Assembly: GCA_026397915.1 (NCBI GenBank)
Contig: JAPLTX010000039.1
Location: 92,954-156,953 of the forward strand
DNA length: 64,000 bases
Reading direction: 5' to 3'
Source: Verrucomicrobiota bacterium
GTDB taxonomy: Bacteria; Verrucomicrobiota; Verrucomicrobiia; CAIQCK01
The first letter of the stretch is position 1; every line of letters begins with the position of its first letter. Of the stretch, positions 33,219-43,281 are shown one piece after another. Both the position numbers and the translations under genes were made by a program. The notes under the pieces were generated by a model. The model saw only the letters and a list, made by a program, of their open reading frames with translations, was not told the origin of the DNA and ran no database searches.

Positions 33219-36200
33219 TTATCGCGCCGTGACGATCGCGTGCCAGAGAAACTCCACGTCGCGAGCATTGCCCCGTGCCGGCAAACGGAAGCGAAGGACG
33301 CGACCGGCAGCTTGCGCGGGCGCGGCAGGCGCGTTGTCGAAGGTGAGCGTGAGCGTGTCGCCCATCCTTGCCGGCAGTTCCACCTCGGCGTCGCTGTCCG
33401 CTGTGGCGTAAACCCACACGTCTGCACGGTGCGCGTTGCCCTCGACGATGAACGGCGCGCTGTCATCCTGTAGACTCGCCGCGGTGACGCCGGGTGCGGT
33501 CGCGCGGAAGCCGAACGCAGGCAGCGTAGTCGCGTCACTCCGTGACGCGCCAAGATTGGCAATAATCGTCACCGGACCATAGGTTGCGCGAATAATTCCA
33601 TCGTTGTCGCGCGTCGGTTCCGCGCCGCGCTCGTGGATAAAACTTTTCATCGGTTTCCCGACGTAGCGGGCGACGACGGACTTCTGCAAGCGGTCGAGCC
33701 AGCGCAGCCACTCGCGCGGCCCGTCACGCTCCAGCGCGGGCGCGGCGATGCGATAGCTCAGGCCGTAGCCCAGTGCGAGCGTCCACGCGAGCGTTTCGCG
33801 GTTGGTGACGAACTGGCCGAGGTCGTGGTGGACGAGCGAACACTTGTCGTGGGCGATGATCTGCGCGAGTGGGAAAATGTCCCACGTCCTCGGCGCGTAG
33901 TCATATTTCGTCAAGCGGACCCACGATGGCGCGTGCTCGGTTGGCACGATGCCCCACGTCATGCCGCAAAGCTGCGCCTCGTAATTCACCACGCGGTCAC
34001 AGCCCGACTCGGTGGAGAGCGGCTTCTTCCGGCAATCCTCGGCCGCTTGCGAAATCAGCCCGTCGGCGTAGGCGAACGGTGTCGGTGAGGTGGGGTTGGT
34101 GTCGTAACGCCAGCCGCGCGCGCCACACTGGTCCTGGAACAGCACGTCCACCGGGTAATCTTCGCTGAACTGGCGCACCGTCTCGCGGTTGGCGCGTTGC
34201 ACGGCGGAATGCCAGTGGCAGACCGTCCAGCCGTCGTTGCCGGGGTTGCCGTATCGTTCGTAGCTGGGCTTGCCGTCGAGATTGCGCAGCAACGGTGCGT
34301 CGCCTTCGCGCTCGAACGTCGGTCCCTTCGGATGATCGCACCACCACGTTGGGTTGGTGTAGGGCATCACGAGGTGACCGAGCGTGTGGCAGCGGTCGAA
34401 GAACTCGCGGAACTGTCGCGGCGTGCCGAACTCCGCGCGCGGCGGCAGATGGTCGGGATACTCCTTGTCGAAGCCGCCCTTGAGGTAGTCGGCGAAGTGG
34501 ACGAGCGCTGGCGATGGAAGCTTGTCGAGGTGCGCCAGTTTCTCAGCGCAGTTGCCGGCGTAGTAAACGAGCACCGACTGCTTGAACTTCGCCAGCACGT
34601 CGGGCGTCATCTTTTCATCGAGCCGGCGCTTGATCTGGTTCGCGTCGCAGTAATCGCGCAGCGACTTCTCGACCTGCTTGCCGACACTGAGCCGCACGAC
34701 GGGTGTGCGCCAGCTTTTTCCCGCTTCGACGAACGTGGCAAACCCGCGCTCGCACCAGCCGCCGCGCTCGTCGCCGCCGCAGCCAAGCTTGCCAGGGACG
34801 AAGATGGCGTCGCGGTCTTTCGCGCCAGCCCACGGCGGTTGTCTCTGCGGCTGCACGCCGTAGAGCGACGCCGAGCCGGCGCGTGTGTCGAGGTGGAGGA
34901 AGTCGGCGAACGCCGGCGGATACGGTGCGCTGAAGCCCATCCAGCGCACAGGTCGCAGCGCGGCGTGAAACGGATAGCCACCAACCTCGAACCAATTGCC
35001 GCCAGCGCGGACGAACTTGCCGATGGCCGCAACCGCCGCAGGCAGGCCATCGTCGCTGGCGGCGGGCAGAAACTCGCCGTAGGGGTTGACGATGGCGAGG
35101 AACTCGCGCGAGTCGAGCGCGGCGAGCATCTCGTGCGGCGAGCGCAGTTCGACGAGCGCCAGCTTGTTCTCCGCGACAGGCTTCGACGAGCGCAACGCTG
35201 CGAGCAGGTCGTTCACGGCGATATCTGCGCCGCCACCGCGCTGCGGACCGGCAGCGAGCGAGAGGAGTCCGAGTTTGGCGCGACTCCCGTCGGATTTCGC
35301 GGCGAGCTTCTCAACCGTCGCTTTCGCCATTGCGATGACGAGCCGCTGTTCCTTGTCACTGACGAAGCCGCCGACTCGCCAGAGCAGACCCGCGCCGCCG
35401 AGGTGGCTGGCAGAGAAGTAGGCGCCATTGTCGGAGTCGGCGAGCACGAGGTCCGCCTGGCCTTTCGCTGGCGCGCGATTGACGGTGGCTTGCGTGCTCG
35501 CCACGCGTTTCGCCAAGCCTGCGCTGAGCCACTCATAACCCTCAGTAGTGACGCGCAATGCGACCGGGGTGTCGTGGACATCGCGCATCCGTAGCGGGCC
35601 GCCGTAGAGGCTGGCATAGCCGCGTCCGCCGGTGGTGATGTGACGCCAGCCGGCCGGCTCGTCCTCCGATTGCCGTTTGAAGAACGCGCGCCGCAGCGCC
35701 ATGCCGACGCCGTTGTTGCCGTTGGAGGGGCAGATAAAACGGTCGAGCGTGTCGGGATCGAAGCGCAGCCGCGCCGGCAGTGCGAAGTCGAGGACGGTCT
35801 TTGCCGCGGGCCGGACCTCGGCGGTGAAATCCACGCCATTGTCGCGGGCGGCGGCGGTGACGCGGACTTCGATCTCGGCGCAGCGATAGTTCAGCCGCAA
35901 CGCGTTCGCCTTCGCGTCAGGTTCGCACGAGAGGGCGCAGTTGGTGGCGCAGACTTCGCTGCCGTCCTGAAACCGCACGCGCCACAGTCCATGCTCGCCG
36001 CTGGCACAAATGGAGCCGGATTTGCCGCTCTGGGTGACGGCGAGGATGGAGCCGTTGGTGGCGCTGAAGGTGACGGAGCACGCCTTGTCCGAGAGCACGA
36101 TGCGGTTGTCGCGCTGCGCTACGGAAGCGGCTGAGTTCATGCAACCGCCCGTGAGCAAGAGCGCGACGACGAGATGGGTTGACCGGCGCTGAAAAATCAT
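33219..36200 (-). CDS. Large exported glycosidase-like protein (DUF6259-like possible)
   Basis: A 993-residue protein with a signal peptide whose cleavage region (LLTGGC) is a weak lipobox. An N-terminal beta-sandwich (~30-310) is followed by a probable TIM-barrel (~400-850) with VDVLFQDQCGARGW and NYEAQLCGMTW as plausible nucleophile and acid/base strands, then a small beta-domain. The domain order is that of uncharacterised clan-D-like glycoside hydrolases; I believe DUF6259 is the closest label but cannot verify it. It starts 18 bases after the GH172-like gene, so the two are likely co-transcribed. Confidence 0.6.
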   Translation of the reverse strand: MIFQRRSTHLVVALLLTGGCMNSAASVAQRDNRIVLSDKACSVTFSATNGSILAVTQSGKSGSICASGEHGLWRVRFQDGSEVCATNCALSCEPDAKANALRLNYRCAEIEVRVTAAARDNGVDFTAEVRPAAKTVLDFALPARLRFDPDTLDRFICPSNGNNGVGMALRRAFFKRQSEDEPAGWRHITTGGRGYASLYGGPLRMRDVHDTPVALRVTTEGYEWLSAGLAKRVASTQATVNRAPAKGQADLVLADSDNGAYFSASHLGGAGLLWRVGGFVSDKEQRLVIAMAKATVEKLAAKSDGSRAKLGLLSLAAGPQRGGGADIAVNDLLAALRSSKPVAENKLALVELRSPHEMLAALDSREFLAIVNPYGEFLPAASDDGLPAAVAAIGKFVRAGGNWFEVGGYPFHAALRPVRWMGFSAPYPPAFADFLHLDTRAGSASLYGVQPQRQPPWAGAKDRDAIFVPGKLGCGGDERGGWCERGFATFVEAGKSWRTPVVRLSVGKQVEKSLRDYCDANQIKRRLDEKMTPDVLAKFKQSVLVYYAGNCAEKLAHLDKLPSPALVHFADYLKGGFDKEYPDHLPPRAEFGTPRQFREFFDRCHTLGHLVMPYTNPTWWCDHPKGPTFEREGDAPLLRNLDGKPSYERYGNPGNDGWTVCHWHSAVQRANRETVRQFSEDYPVDVLFQDQCGARGWRYDTNPTSPTPFAYADGLISQAAEDCRKKPLSTESGCDRVVNYEAQLCGMTWGIVPTEHAPSWVRLTKYDYAPRTWDIFPLAQIIAHDKCSLVHHDLGQFVTNRETLAWTLALGYGLSYRIAAPALERDGPREWLRWLDRLQKSVVARYVGKPMKSFIHERGAEPTRDNDGIIRATYGPVTIIANLGASRSDATTLPAFGFRATAPGVTAASLQDDSAPFIVEGNAHRADVWVYATADSDAEVELPARMGDTLTLTFDNAPAAPAQAAGRVLRFRLPARGNARDVEFLWHAIVTAR

Positions 36201-36218
36201 CCGCTGCTCTTACCAGAT

Positions 36219-38126
36219 TCACTCCAGCAGGCGCAACGAGAAGCCGGCCCAGTTAAAGTTGACGTTGAAAAAGTTGGTAAGTTGCACGACGACTTCGTTG
36301 TCGCCAGCCTTCAGCTTCACCGGGAAACGATGGGTGACGAAGCCGTTGTTGCCGCCGCCGCGATAGACCTCACGGCCGTTGACGAGCACGCGCAGCAGGT
36401 CGTCGTGGCTGAGTTGGAAAGTGACGCGGCGCGCTTTGGGCGAGGCGATGACGCGGCGGGCGAGGAAGGCGTGGCCCATTCCGCCGAGTTCGACTTCGCC
36501 TTTGATTTTTGTGCCGTGACGCGCGAGGTAGGTCAGGTCGAGCATCGGGCCGATGCTGCGCTGTTTCATCCAGCCGCTGACGAACGATTCGCTAACGCAA
36601 CGGCACTCGAACTGTTTGCCTGCGTCGAGGTCGCTGACGCTCAGCAGCACGGCGTAAGGATCGCCGGCGGGGCGATGATTCTTGTCGAGCGGCAGCGGCA
36701 CGGGGCCGAAGCAGTCCCAGTCAGCGTTCAGCGGATTGTCGGCGTCGGCGACGGTCGTGTCCTCTGGCGAATCCTGATACCAGTAGGCGACGCTGCGTGG
36801 CGCAAGGTCGGGATACGTGCCCCAGTAGAGGCTGAAGCTCTTCTGGAATGGATAGGGATTCTCGAAGTGGTGGCGGTAGCGGCCGGCTTCGTTGCTGTGC
36901 GCGATGGCGAACGGATGATGGTCGCCACGGCCGAACCACGCGAAGGTGAAGTAATCCTCGCCGTTGATGCCGTGCAGGAACGCCGGATTGTCGCCTTCAC
37001 CGTCAATAACCGCGAAATCGCCGCCGCCGTGATCGTGGCCGGTGCCGTAGAGCGCCATGCCGAGCCAGTGGCCGCGTCCGTGCAGGTAGAGCACCTGATG
37101 CTGGCGATAGCCGGTGGTGCGCGGCGTTTGCTGCCAAAGCGCGTGGAAGTAACCCCAGCGGTCGTTCCATTTACGGACCGGCTCTATATCGGCGTCGAAA
37201 GCAACCGTGACCGGATGCGGCAGATCGTTGGCGAGCGTGAACGTGGCGCTGCGCCGAAACGGCATTGGCAAATGGCAGACGCGCGTGGCCGTGTTGGTGT
37301 CGGTCTCGAAGCTAACGCCGCGGAAAGGGCCGAAGAAGTCGGCGAGGTTGGACCGCACCGCCGGGATGACAGCGCCGTCGTAGCGGGTTTCGAGCCGGAG
37401 CAGGTTGTGTGCGCTGATGTTGACATCGGTCTTCAGCCGCCACCGCCGCGCGATGCCGGGACCAGTGAGCGTGGCGATGTCGGCCCTGGCGTTGGCGGGG
37501 ATAGTGACGGAGTGTTGTGTGTGCTGTAGCGCCGGCATCTTGCCGGCGGCGTGTGGCGTGTCGCCTTTCTGTCCGGTGCGGTAATCAATCTGGTAGAAGA
37601 TCAGCCACGTCGGCTCCAGAGTTTCCATCTCGATCCGCATGTGGCGCTTGAACGGCACGGGCAGAAAAAGGTTCCGCGCGCCCTTGTTGCCGACGAAGCC
37701 GGTCACCGGCGGCGACGGCGAATGCTGTGCGGCAGCGATGAGTTCATCCAGCGTGCCGGCGAGCACAGGTTTCTTCGCGCCGTCCGCGAAGAACTCCAGC
37801 CGGTGGTTTCCTTGGCCCTCGCGCCACGTGGACCAGAGATGGCGGACGCTGCCGAAACCGGCAACGTCGAGCAGCGTCAGGCGCTGTCCCGGCGCGCGGT
37901 AGCAGCCGAGCCGGCGGTCGGGGCCTTCCACGAAGCTGTTTTTGCCGGGCCTGTAGCTGCGCAACTCGTGAATGTCGCTCAGATAGAACTGCCGCAGTTC
38001 GTCGAGAGTTGGTTTCATTGACGGGCCTCCGGCTTGCAGTTCGGCGGCGCCGGCCACGGCTGCGATCAACGACGCTAGGCAGATTTCGCGCGCCAGCCAA
38101 CGCCACAGTGTTGGTTCACGTGTCAC
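36219..38126 (-). CDS. GH172 (DUF2961) family protein
   Basis: A 635-residue exported protein. VAGFGSVRHLWSTW near 90 and GGGDFAVIDGEG...NGEDYFTFAWF near 370-395 are the hallmark blocks of DUF2961, the family now called GH172 (difructose dianhydride hydrolases and bacterial D-arabinanases). The glutamate in GEDYF lies in the active-site block. GTG at 38124-38126 precedes a convincing signal sequence (LASLIAAVAGAAELQA). A 24-nt hairpin element is embedded in frame at residues 194-201. It pairs with the downstream glycosidase-like gene in a minus-strand unit. Confidence 0.85.
   Translation of the reverse strand: MTREPTLWRWLAREICLASLIAAVAGAAELQAGGPSMKPTLDELRQFYLSDIHELRSYRPGKNSFVEGPDRRLGCYRAPGQRLTLLDVAGFGSVRHLWSTWREGQGNHRLEFFADGAKKPVLAGTLDELIAAAQHSPSPPVTGFVGNKGARNLFLPVPFKRHMRIEMETLEPTWLIFYQIDYRTGQKGDTPHAAGKMPALQHTQHSVTIPANARADIATLTGPGIARRWRLKTDVNISAHNLLRLETRYDGAVIPAVRSNLADFFGPFRGVSFETDTNTATRVCHLPMPFRRSATFTLANDLPHPVTVAFDADIEPVRKWNDRWGYFHALWQQTPRTTGYRQHQVLYLHGRGHWLGMALYGTGHDHGGGDFAVIDGEGDNPAFLHGINGEDYFTFAWFGRGDHHPFAIAHSNEAGRYRHHFENPYPFQKSFSLYWGTYPDLAPRSVAYWYQDSPEDTTVADADNPLNADWDCFGPVPLPLDKNHRPAGDPYAVLLSVSDLDAGKQFECRCVSESFVSGWMKQRSIGPMLDLTYLARHGTKIKGEVELGGMGHAFLARRVIASPKARRVTFQLSHDDLLRVLVNGREVYRGGGNNGFVTHRFPVKLKAGDNEVVVQLTNFFNVNFNWAGFSLRLLE
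37524..37547 (-). repeat. 24-nt hairpin element inside the GH172 gene
   Basis: On the minus strand: 7-bp arms GCCGGCA and TGCCGGC around an AGA loop, followed by GCTACAG. It encodes AGKMPALQ in frame. The same architecture, length and frame recur at 48642-48665 with different stem sequence. Confidence 0.8.
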
Positions 38127-38303
38127 AAGCCAACCGGATTAAAACGCAACGGCTGGCAATGCAACAGAATAAACCTGCGGTCGCGCCCTACCTGTTTTGC
38201 GAAGGAAGACGCATCTCCTACTTTTGGGTGATCAATCACGATTTGATTTCGTCGGGCTGAGTGATACGGTTCGCTTCCGCAGCGGTCAACTTGCTTTCCA
38301 ATC
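38127..38303. promoter_or_regulatory. Divergent intergenic region between two secreted-protein genes
   Basis: These 177 bases lie between the minus-strand GH172 unit and the plus-strand 1309-residue protein, so promoters for both should be here. An AT-rich segment (38210-38250) is the likeliest core. I see no clear operator or paired hexamers. Confidence 0.3.
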
Positions 38304-41300
38304 ATGAGCTTCAGGAATCTCTCGCGAATCGTTTCAGGGTGCGCGGTCTTATGCGTGGCGGCCGCCGGCATCAGCCAGGAAGTGCGGACGGCGGCGGGCG
38401 ACGCGTTGGCGTTCACCGCCGATGGCGCGTGGAAATCGGTGACGGTGGGCGGGCAGCGACTGCCGCTCGCGGCCGGAGCGCCGGTGTTGAGCGTCTGTGA
38501 TGTCGAACGAGGCGGGGAATATTTCCCGATGTTGGGTTCCGTTCGTGCCGAGGGTAATGGTGTTAACATGGCGCTCGGCTCGGAGCCGCTGGCGTTGAAG
38601 GCCGCGCTACGGATCGAGGGCGACGGCGCAGCGTTCAAGTTGAAGCTCCAGATCGAGGACGCGACCGGCAGGAACCGCGGCCTGTTGGTGCGGGTGGGCG
38701 TGCCGGTGAACGCGACGGGCTGGAAATGGTGGGATGACATGGACCGGCGGCGGGCGATCGAGCCGGGCAAGTTGTATGAGAACGCGAAGCCGCTCCGGGC
38801 GTTTGCGGCGCTGCCGGAATGGAAGGACAAGCCGGATTTGCGGATGGGCTACAACACCGAGAACTTCTGCTCGGTGATCACCGGCGCAGCGGGGCTGTGT
38901 TTCGCGGTGCCGCTGGACCAGCCGCGCATCTTCCGCACCGGCTACGACGCGAAGTTGGGTGTGTTTGGCATCACTTACGACGTGGCGCTGTGCAAGGAGA
39001 CCGCGCCGCCGTCGCAGGTGGCGTTCGAGTTTGAATTGTTCGCGTGTGACCCGCGTTGGGGCATGCGTAGCGCGCTCGACACCTACTACCGGCGGCATCC
39101 TGCGTTCTTCACCAAGAACCTGACGGAGGAGGGCATGTGGATCGCCTTCACCGGCCTCGACACGATGGACAACACGACGGAGTTTGGCGTCGCCATTCAG
39201 GAAGGCGCGGGGTCGGCCGGCTATGACGACAAGATCGGCGTGAAGAGTTTTAGTTACTACACGCACGCCGGAATGTATGCCGACGTGCCCGACCACAAGC
39301 GCGGCGTGGACCCGACGCCGTCGTTGGAGTGGCGCATCGCGGCGGTGGAGGCGACGTTCAAGCGGAGCACGGGGCGCGACGGCGTCTATGCCGAGTGCGG
39401 CCTGCACGACGCGGCGGGCAGGCTTTCCGCCGAGCCGGGGTCGGTTTATGGCGACGTGCTCGCGCAGTTCTGCCTGGAGCCGGACATGTTTTACGGGCGC
39501 TGGCTGCTGGACCGCATCGAGAAGTTCTTCGCCGACTTCCGCAAGCGCGGCGAGCTGGACGGGTTCTACTACGACGGCCTCACCACGGGCATCAACTATC
39601 GCCGCGAACATTTCCGCCACGCGGCCTACCCGCCGTCGTGGGATCCGGTCGCGAAGAAGCCGTATCTCTACAACTACTTCTCGTCGGTGGAGTGGGCGCG
39701 GCTGGTGGCGGAGAAGCTGCACGGGATGGGAACGTTCACAATGATGAACGGCGCGATGGGCGCGAGTCCGTTCTGTGCGCCGTATCTCGACGTGATGGGC
39801 GCCGAGACCGGCCTGAATATTTCTCGCGCGGACTACAGCTTCGTGAAGACGATCTGCCATCACAAGACGTTCGCAACGCTGCTCAAGGGCAACTACGCGA
39901 AGCTGACCGGCGCGGAGATCGGGCTGTTCATGAAACGCTGCCTGGCTTACGGCGTGTTCCCCGGCTTCTTCGACTGGCCGCCGAGCGGACTCGGCCCCGG
40001 CGGCACCTACTGGGACCACCCGGAGTATTACGAGCGCGACCGGCTGCTGTTTCGTAAATACCAGCCGCTCGTGAAAACCATCGCCGCCGCGGGCTGGGAG
40101 CCGCTGACGTTGGCGAGCGCGGTGGTAATGACCGGAAACACGGCATTGCCGATGGAGCGATTCGGCTCGATGGAACAGGGACACGTGTTCTTTACGGTGT
40201 TGAACGATTCGACGGAGCCAGTGCGGAGCGCGTTAAGGTTTGAGGAGAAGGAACTCGGCCTGTTGGCAAAGGATTTGGTGATGTTCGATGAAGTGGCGCA
40301 GCGACCTGTTTGCCCTTTATTGGGAGGCGACCAGTCTGCGTTTTTGCTGGATCTGCCGCCGCAGTCCGTGGCGCTGGTTCATATCGCGAAGCCGGCGGAT
40401 TTCGTCGCGCATCACCTGGAGGCTGCCGCGAAGGTGTTTGATGCCGCCGATGTGCAGCGAAAAGCGGACGGGGGCCGGCCGCCCAGGCCGTGTTACTGGC
40501 GCGTGACAGAGGAACGGTGTTTTCGCGACGACGGTGCGCTCTTGTTGCACAACGACAGCGACCGGCAAAGCACGCCGGCGACACAGTGGGTGATGTTGTT
40601 CCAGGAGAAGGCGCGCCCCGTCACGATTCGCGCGCGGGTCCGGACGAAGGATGTCACGGGTGCAAAAGGCGACAGCTTCGCGCTGCACGCGGTGGTCTGT
40701 TACGTGGACAACCGGTTCACGACACGCGACCCGCGCGCACTGCCGCTGGAGCCGGGCACAGGCGACTGGAGGAACGTTGAATGGACCATTGAGCCGACGC
40801 GGCCGGTGCGCAGCATTCAACTCACTCTGCGGCTCAACGGCCGGCGCGGCAGCGCGTGGTTCGATGATATGTCCGTTCGCTCCGCCGACGCGCCCGACAA
40901 GGAGTGCGTGGTGGATGGCGGCTTCGACGCGTGGTATGAGCGGCTGACGTCGGAGCAGACGTGTTTGCTCGCGCCTAAGCTTTCTGCCGTCCGCTCGGCT
41001 TTGTCTGGCCGAAACCTGACCTCGGCACTGTGCGCAATCCAAGCCGCTTTCGCGACCATTACGGAACAACATCTCGAAAACCCCGCGCGCCGGGAGCGGC
41101 GCGATCTCGACGCGGCGTGGGAGCATCTGGCCGCGTGCAGCTCAGTTGTGCTTGGCGTCGAGGGCTTGGAGTTGGTTGGGCCGGACAGAGCCGCGCCGGG
41201 AGAGACGATCAAGGTCGCGGCGAAAGTCATCTCGTCGAAGAAAGCCGTGCGCCGACTGGCACTTTCGCTGCGGTCGGAGAGCGGCCTGAAGATTGCCAGC

Positions 41301-42233
41301 AGGCGTGACGATTCCGAGTTCAACGTCAGCATTCCAACCAACGCAAAGCCAGGTGACACGATTGTGCTGCGTGGCGAAGGAATGGCGGAAGTGAAGGGCG
41401 GCGGTAACTTGCCACTGCGCACGACGCGGAGCATCGCCATCGTTGCGCCCTTCGACGCGGAAGCGGCGCTGGAGGGCGTGAGTGCTGCCGCCAGCCAGAC
41501 CATCGCGCTGCGGCTGGCGAACAACCTCTCGCGTCCGCAGCGGTTCAAGATCGCGGTGAACGCGCCTGCCGGCTGGACGGCAACCGGCGGGGCGCAGGAA
41601 GAGACGGTTGCGCCGCAGACGAGCGCACAGGTGAGCTTCGCGCTTGCGCCGGCCGCCTCGGTGAAACCGGGCCGGCATGAGGTTGGCGTGACGATTCAGA
41701 GCGAAGGCGAATCGAGATCATTCCGGGTGGAACTGAATCACGTGCCGGTTTCGGCGAACCGGCTGAAGAACGCGGGTTTTGAATCAGGCGCTGGCGCGGC
41801 CTTGGAAGGCTGGGGACGATGGATGGGCGGCTATACAGCCGATGCGAACATTGCCCGCTCCGGCCGCCAAAGCCTGCATTTGCAGACGGACGCGGCAACC
41901 GCGCACGTCGGAGCGCATCAAGGCATGGCGTTGAACCAGAAAACCGTCGCGCCTCTGATCGTGCGCGGCTGGTGCAAGACGGAGAAGGTCGGCGGGGATC
42001 GCTCCGGCTGCTGTCTATACGTGGACATCTATTACGCCGACGGGACGAAACTCTACGGCCAGAAGATCCTCTTCGACCACGGAACGCACGATTGGCAGTT
42101 CCGGGAGATGCGCATCCCGACGACGAAGCCGGTGCACAACGCCAGCGTTTACACCATGCTGCGTGGCGCGACCGGTGTGGCATGGTTTGACGACCTGATG
42201 CTCGCCGAGGACTTGTCACCCGCTGGCAATTGA
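38304..42233 (+). CDS. Very large exported multidomain protein, putative polysaccharide-acting
   Basis: A 1309-residue protein with a signal sequence (IVSGCAVLCVAAAG). Residues ~30-260 are beta-rich; ~270-640 look like an alpha/beta barrel with DGFYYDGLTTGINYR and DVMGAETGLN as candidate catalytic strands. Two CBM-like jelly rolls follow, each ending in the G-x-A-W-F-D-D signature (near 855 and at the C-terminus), separated by Ig-like segments. The final module opens NAGFESGAGAALEGW. I do not recognise a CAZy family. It shares its CBM style with the protein at 46797, suggesting a common substrate. Confidence 0.6.
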   Translation: MSFRNLSRIVSGCAVLCVAAAGISQEVRTAAGDALAFTADGAWKSVTVGGQRLPLAAGAPVLSVCDVERGGEYFPMLGSVRAEGNGVNMALGSEPLALKAALRIEGDGAAFKLKLQIEDATGRNRGLLVRVGVPVNATGWKWWDDMDRRRAIEPGKLYENAKPLRAFAALPEWKDKPDLRMGYNTENFCSVITGAAGLCFAVPLDQPRIFRTGYDAKLGVFGITYDVALCKETAPPSQVAFEFELFACDPRWGMRSALDTYYRRHPAFFTKNLTEEGMWIAFTGLDTMDNTTEFGVAIQEGAGSAGYDDKIGVKSFSYYTHAGMYADVPDHKRGVDPTPSLEWRIAAVEATFKRSTGRDGVYAECGLHDAAGRLSAEPGSVYGDVLAQFCLEPDMFYGRWLLDRIEKFFADFRKRGELDGFYYDGLTTGINYRREHFRHAAYPPSWDPVAKKPYLYNYFSSVEWARLVAEKLHGMGTFTMMNGAMGASPFCAPYLDVMGAETGLNISRADYSFVKTICHHKTFATLLKGNYAKLTGAEIGLFMKRCLAYGVFPGFFDWPPSGLGPGGTYWDHPEYYERDRLLFRKYQPLVKTIAAAGWEPLTLASAVVMTGNTALPMERFGSMEQGHVFFTVLNDSTEPVRSALRFEEKELGLLAKDLVMFDEVAQRPVCPLLGGDQSAFLLDLPPQSVALVHIAKPADFVAHHLEAAAKVFDAADVQRKADGGRPPRPCYWRVTEERCFRDDGALLLHNDSDRQSTPATQWVMLFQEKARPVTIRARVRTKDVTGAKGDSFALHAVVCYVDNRFTTRDPRALPLEPGTGDWRNVEWTIEPTRPVRSIQLTLRLNGRRGSAWFDDMSVRSADAPDKECVVDGGFDAWYERLTSEQTCLLAPKLSAVRSALSGRNLTSALCAIQAAFATITEQHLENPARRERRDLDAAWEHLAACSSVVLGVEGLELVGPDRAAPGETIKVAAKVISSKKAVRRLALSLRSESGLKIASRRDDSEFNVSIPTNAKPGDTIVLRGEGMAEVKGGGNLPLRTTRSIAIVAPFDAEAALEGVSAAASQTIALRLANNLSRPQRFKIAVNAPAGWTATGGAQEETVAPQTSAQVSFALAPAASVKPGRHEVGVTIQSEGESRSFRVELNHVPVSANRLKNAGFESGAGAALEGWGRWMGGYTADANIARSGRQSLHLQTDAATAHVGAHQGMALNQKTVAPLIVRGWCKTEKVGGDRSGCCLYVDIYYADGTKLYGQKILFDHGTHDWQFREMRIPTTKPVHNASVYTMLRGATGVAWFDDLMLAEDLSPAGN

Positions 42234-42257
42234 GCGTGACCAAGACGATGGACGCCG

Positions 42258-43280
42258 TCACTTCTTGTCGCTGGCGAGAGGCGCGAAGGTGATGAGCCGG
42301 CTGCCGCCATCGCACGTCGCTTGGGCGACGTATTGGACGGCCGAGTCGGAGAGCTTGTCCGTCCGGGCTTTGTGCGTGTGTCCTGCGAGGACGGCTACGA
42401 GGTTTCCCGTCTTTCTGACGCGCTGGACGAACTCCGTGGTGGATTGAAGATTCCCGCTCTTGGGCCATCGTTCCCGGCGCTCGATCGCGAAGTTGCGGTC
42501 TGTCTCCCATCCCCACGACGGATGACCGCAACTGTCGGAAACATGTTTGCCGGCGTTCGCGGGTGTGTAGAGGGGGATGTGGAGCAACAGGACCGTCGGC
42601 AGGCCGCGGACGATCTCTTTCTCATAGAAGGCGAGTTGTTCGACGGTTACTTGATAAGTTGAATTGTCGAGCGCGACGAAGTTGATGCCGCCGATACGGA
42701 CCGCATAGCAGAGAGGATTCTGCCCTGGATGCAACGGGAGCAGACTCTCATGGGTCCATGTTCTGCGCAACGCATCGTCACTGCCTGCCATGCCTTCGTA
42801 GTGCCAGTCGTGATTGCCGGCGATATAAAGCCAGCGGATGCCGGTTTCCTTGAGGGCTTTGCTGATGAACTGCGCGCTGGACTGCGAGGGGTTGTTGATG
42901 ATGTCGCCCGTCAACGCAATCAGGTCCACGTTGCGATCCTTGGCCGACGCCAGCAGATCGAGGAAATGGGTTGCCGTCGTCGTCTTCTTCTTTGTGCGCC
43001 AGTGTTCCCGTTCCTTGCCGTAGGCGTTGTCCATTCGGGAAGCGTATCGCTGATATTGCGCCTCCCGTCTGTCAGCGACGCTGATGTGAGCATCCGTGAT
43101 GTGGAGAACGACCAAAGGTTTCTCCAGACCGCTGACTTGAATGGTCGCGGTGTCATCAGTGGAACTGTGACTGACAGCGATAGTTGTTCTGACAGGGTCC
43201 TCGCCGCATGCGAGGAGGGGTGTCAGAAGAAATCCCGCGGCGACTACGCCGCCGGTTCTAATGAACATGCGCCTCGTCAT
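42258..43280 (-). CDS. Tat-exported metallophosphoesterase, possible lipoprotein
   Basis: A 340-residue protein. RRMFIRTGG is a twin-arginine-like signal, ending at PLLACG, a possible lipobox. All metallophosphoesterase blocks are present: HITDAH, LTGDIINN, GNHDWH, LLLHIP and GHTH. The fold binds two metal ions and hydrolyses phosphomono- or diesters. It starts one base after the oxidoreductase stop, so the two are co-transcribed and probably co-exported. Confidence 0.9.
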   Translation of the reverse strand: MTRRMFIRTGGVVAAGFLLTPLLACGEDPVRTTIAVSHSSTDDTATIQVSGLEKPLVVLHITDAHISVADRREAQYQRYASRMDNAYGKEREHWRTKKKTTTATHFLDLLASAKDRNVDLIALTGDIINNPSQSSAQFISKALKETGIRWLYIAGNHDWHYEGMAGSDDALRRTWTHESLLPLHPGQNPLCYAVRIGGINFVALDNSTYQVTVEQLAFYEKEIVRGLPTVLLLHIPLYTPANAGKHVSDSCGHPSWGWETDRNFAIERRERWPKSGNLQSTTEFVQRVRKTGNLVAVLAGHTHKARTDKLSDSAVQYVAQATCDGGSRLITFAPLASDKK

Positions 43281-43281
43281 C

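Noticed and set aside
34197..35594. A 465-codon open frame opposite the large glycosidase-like gene
   Set aside because: It is a high-GC antisense shadow of 33219-36200 with a biased Arg/Ala/Val composition and no recognisable domain. Similar long shadows at 6239-8110, 38607-40184 and 46764-48575 were rejected for the same reason.
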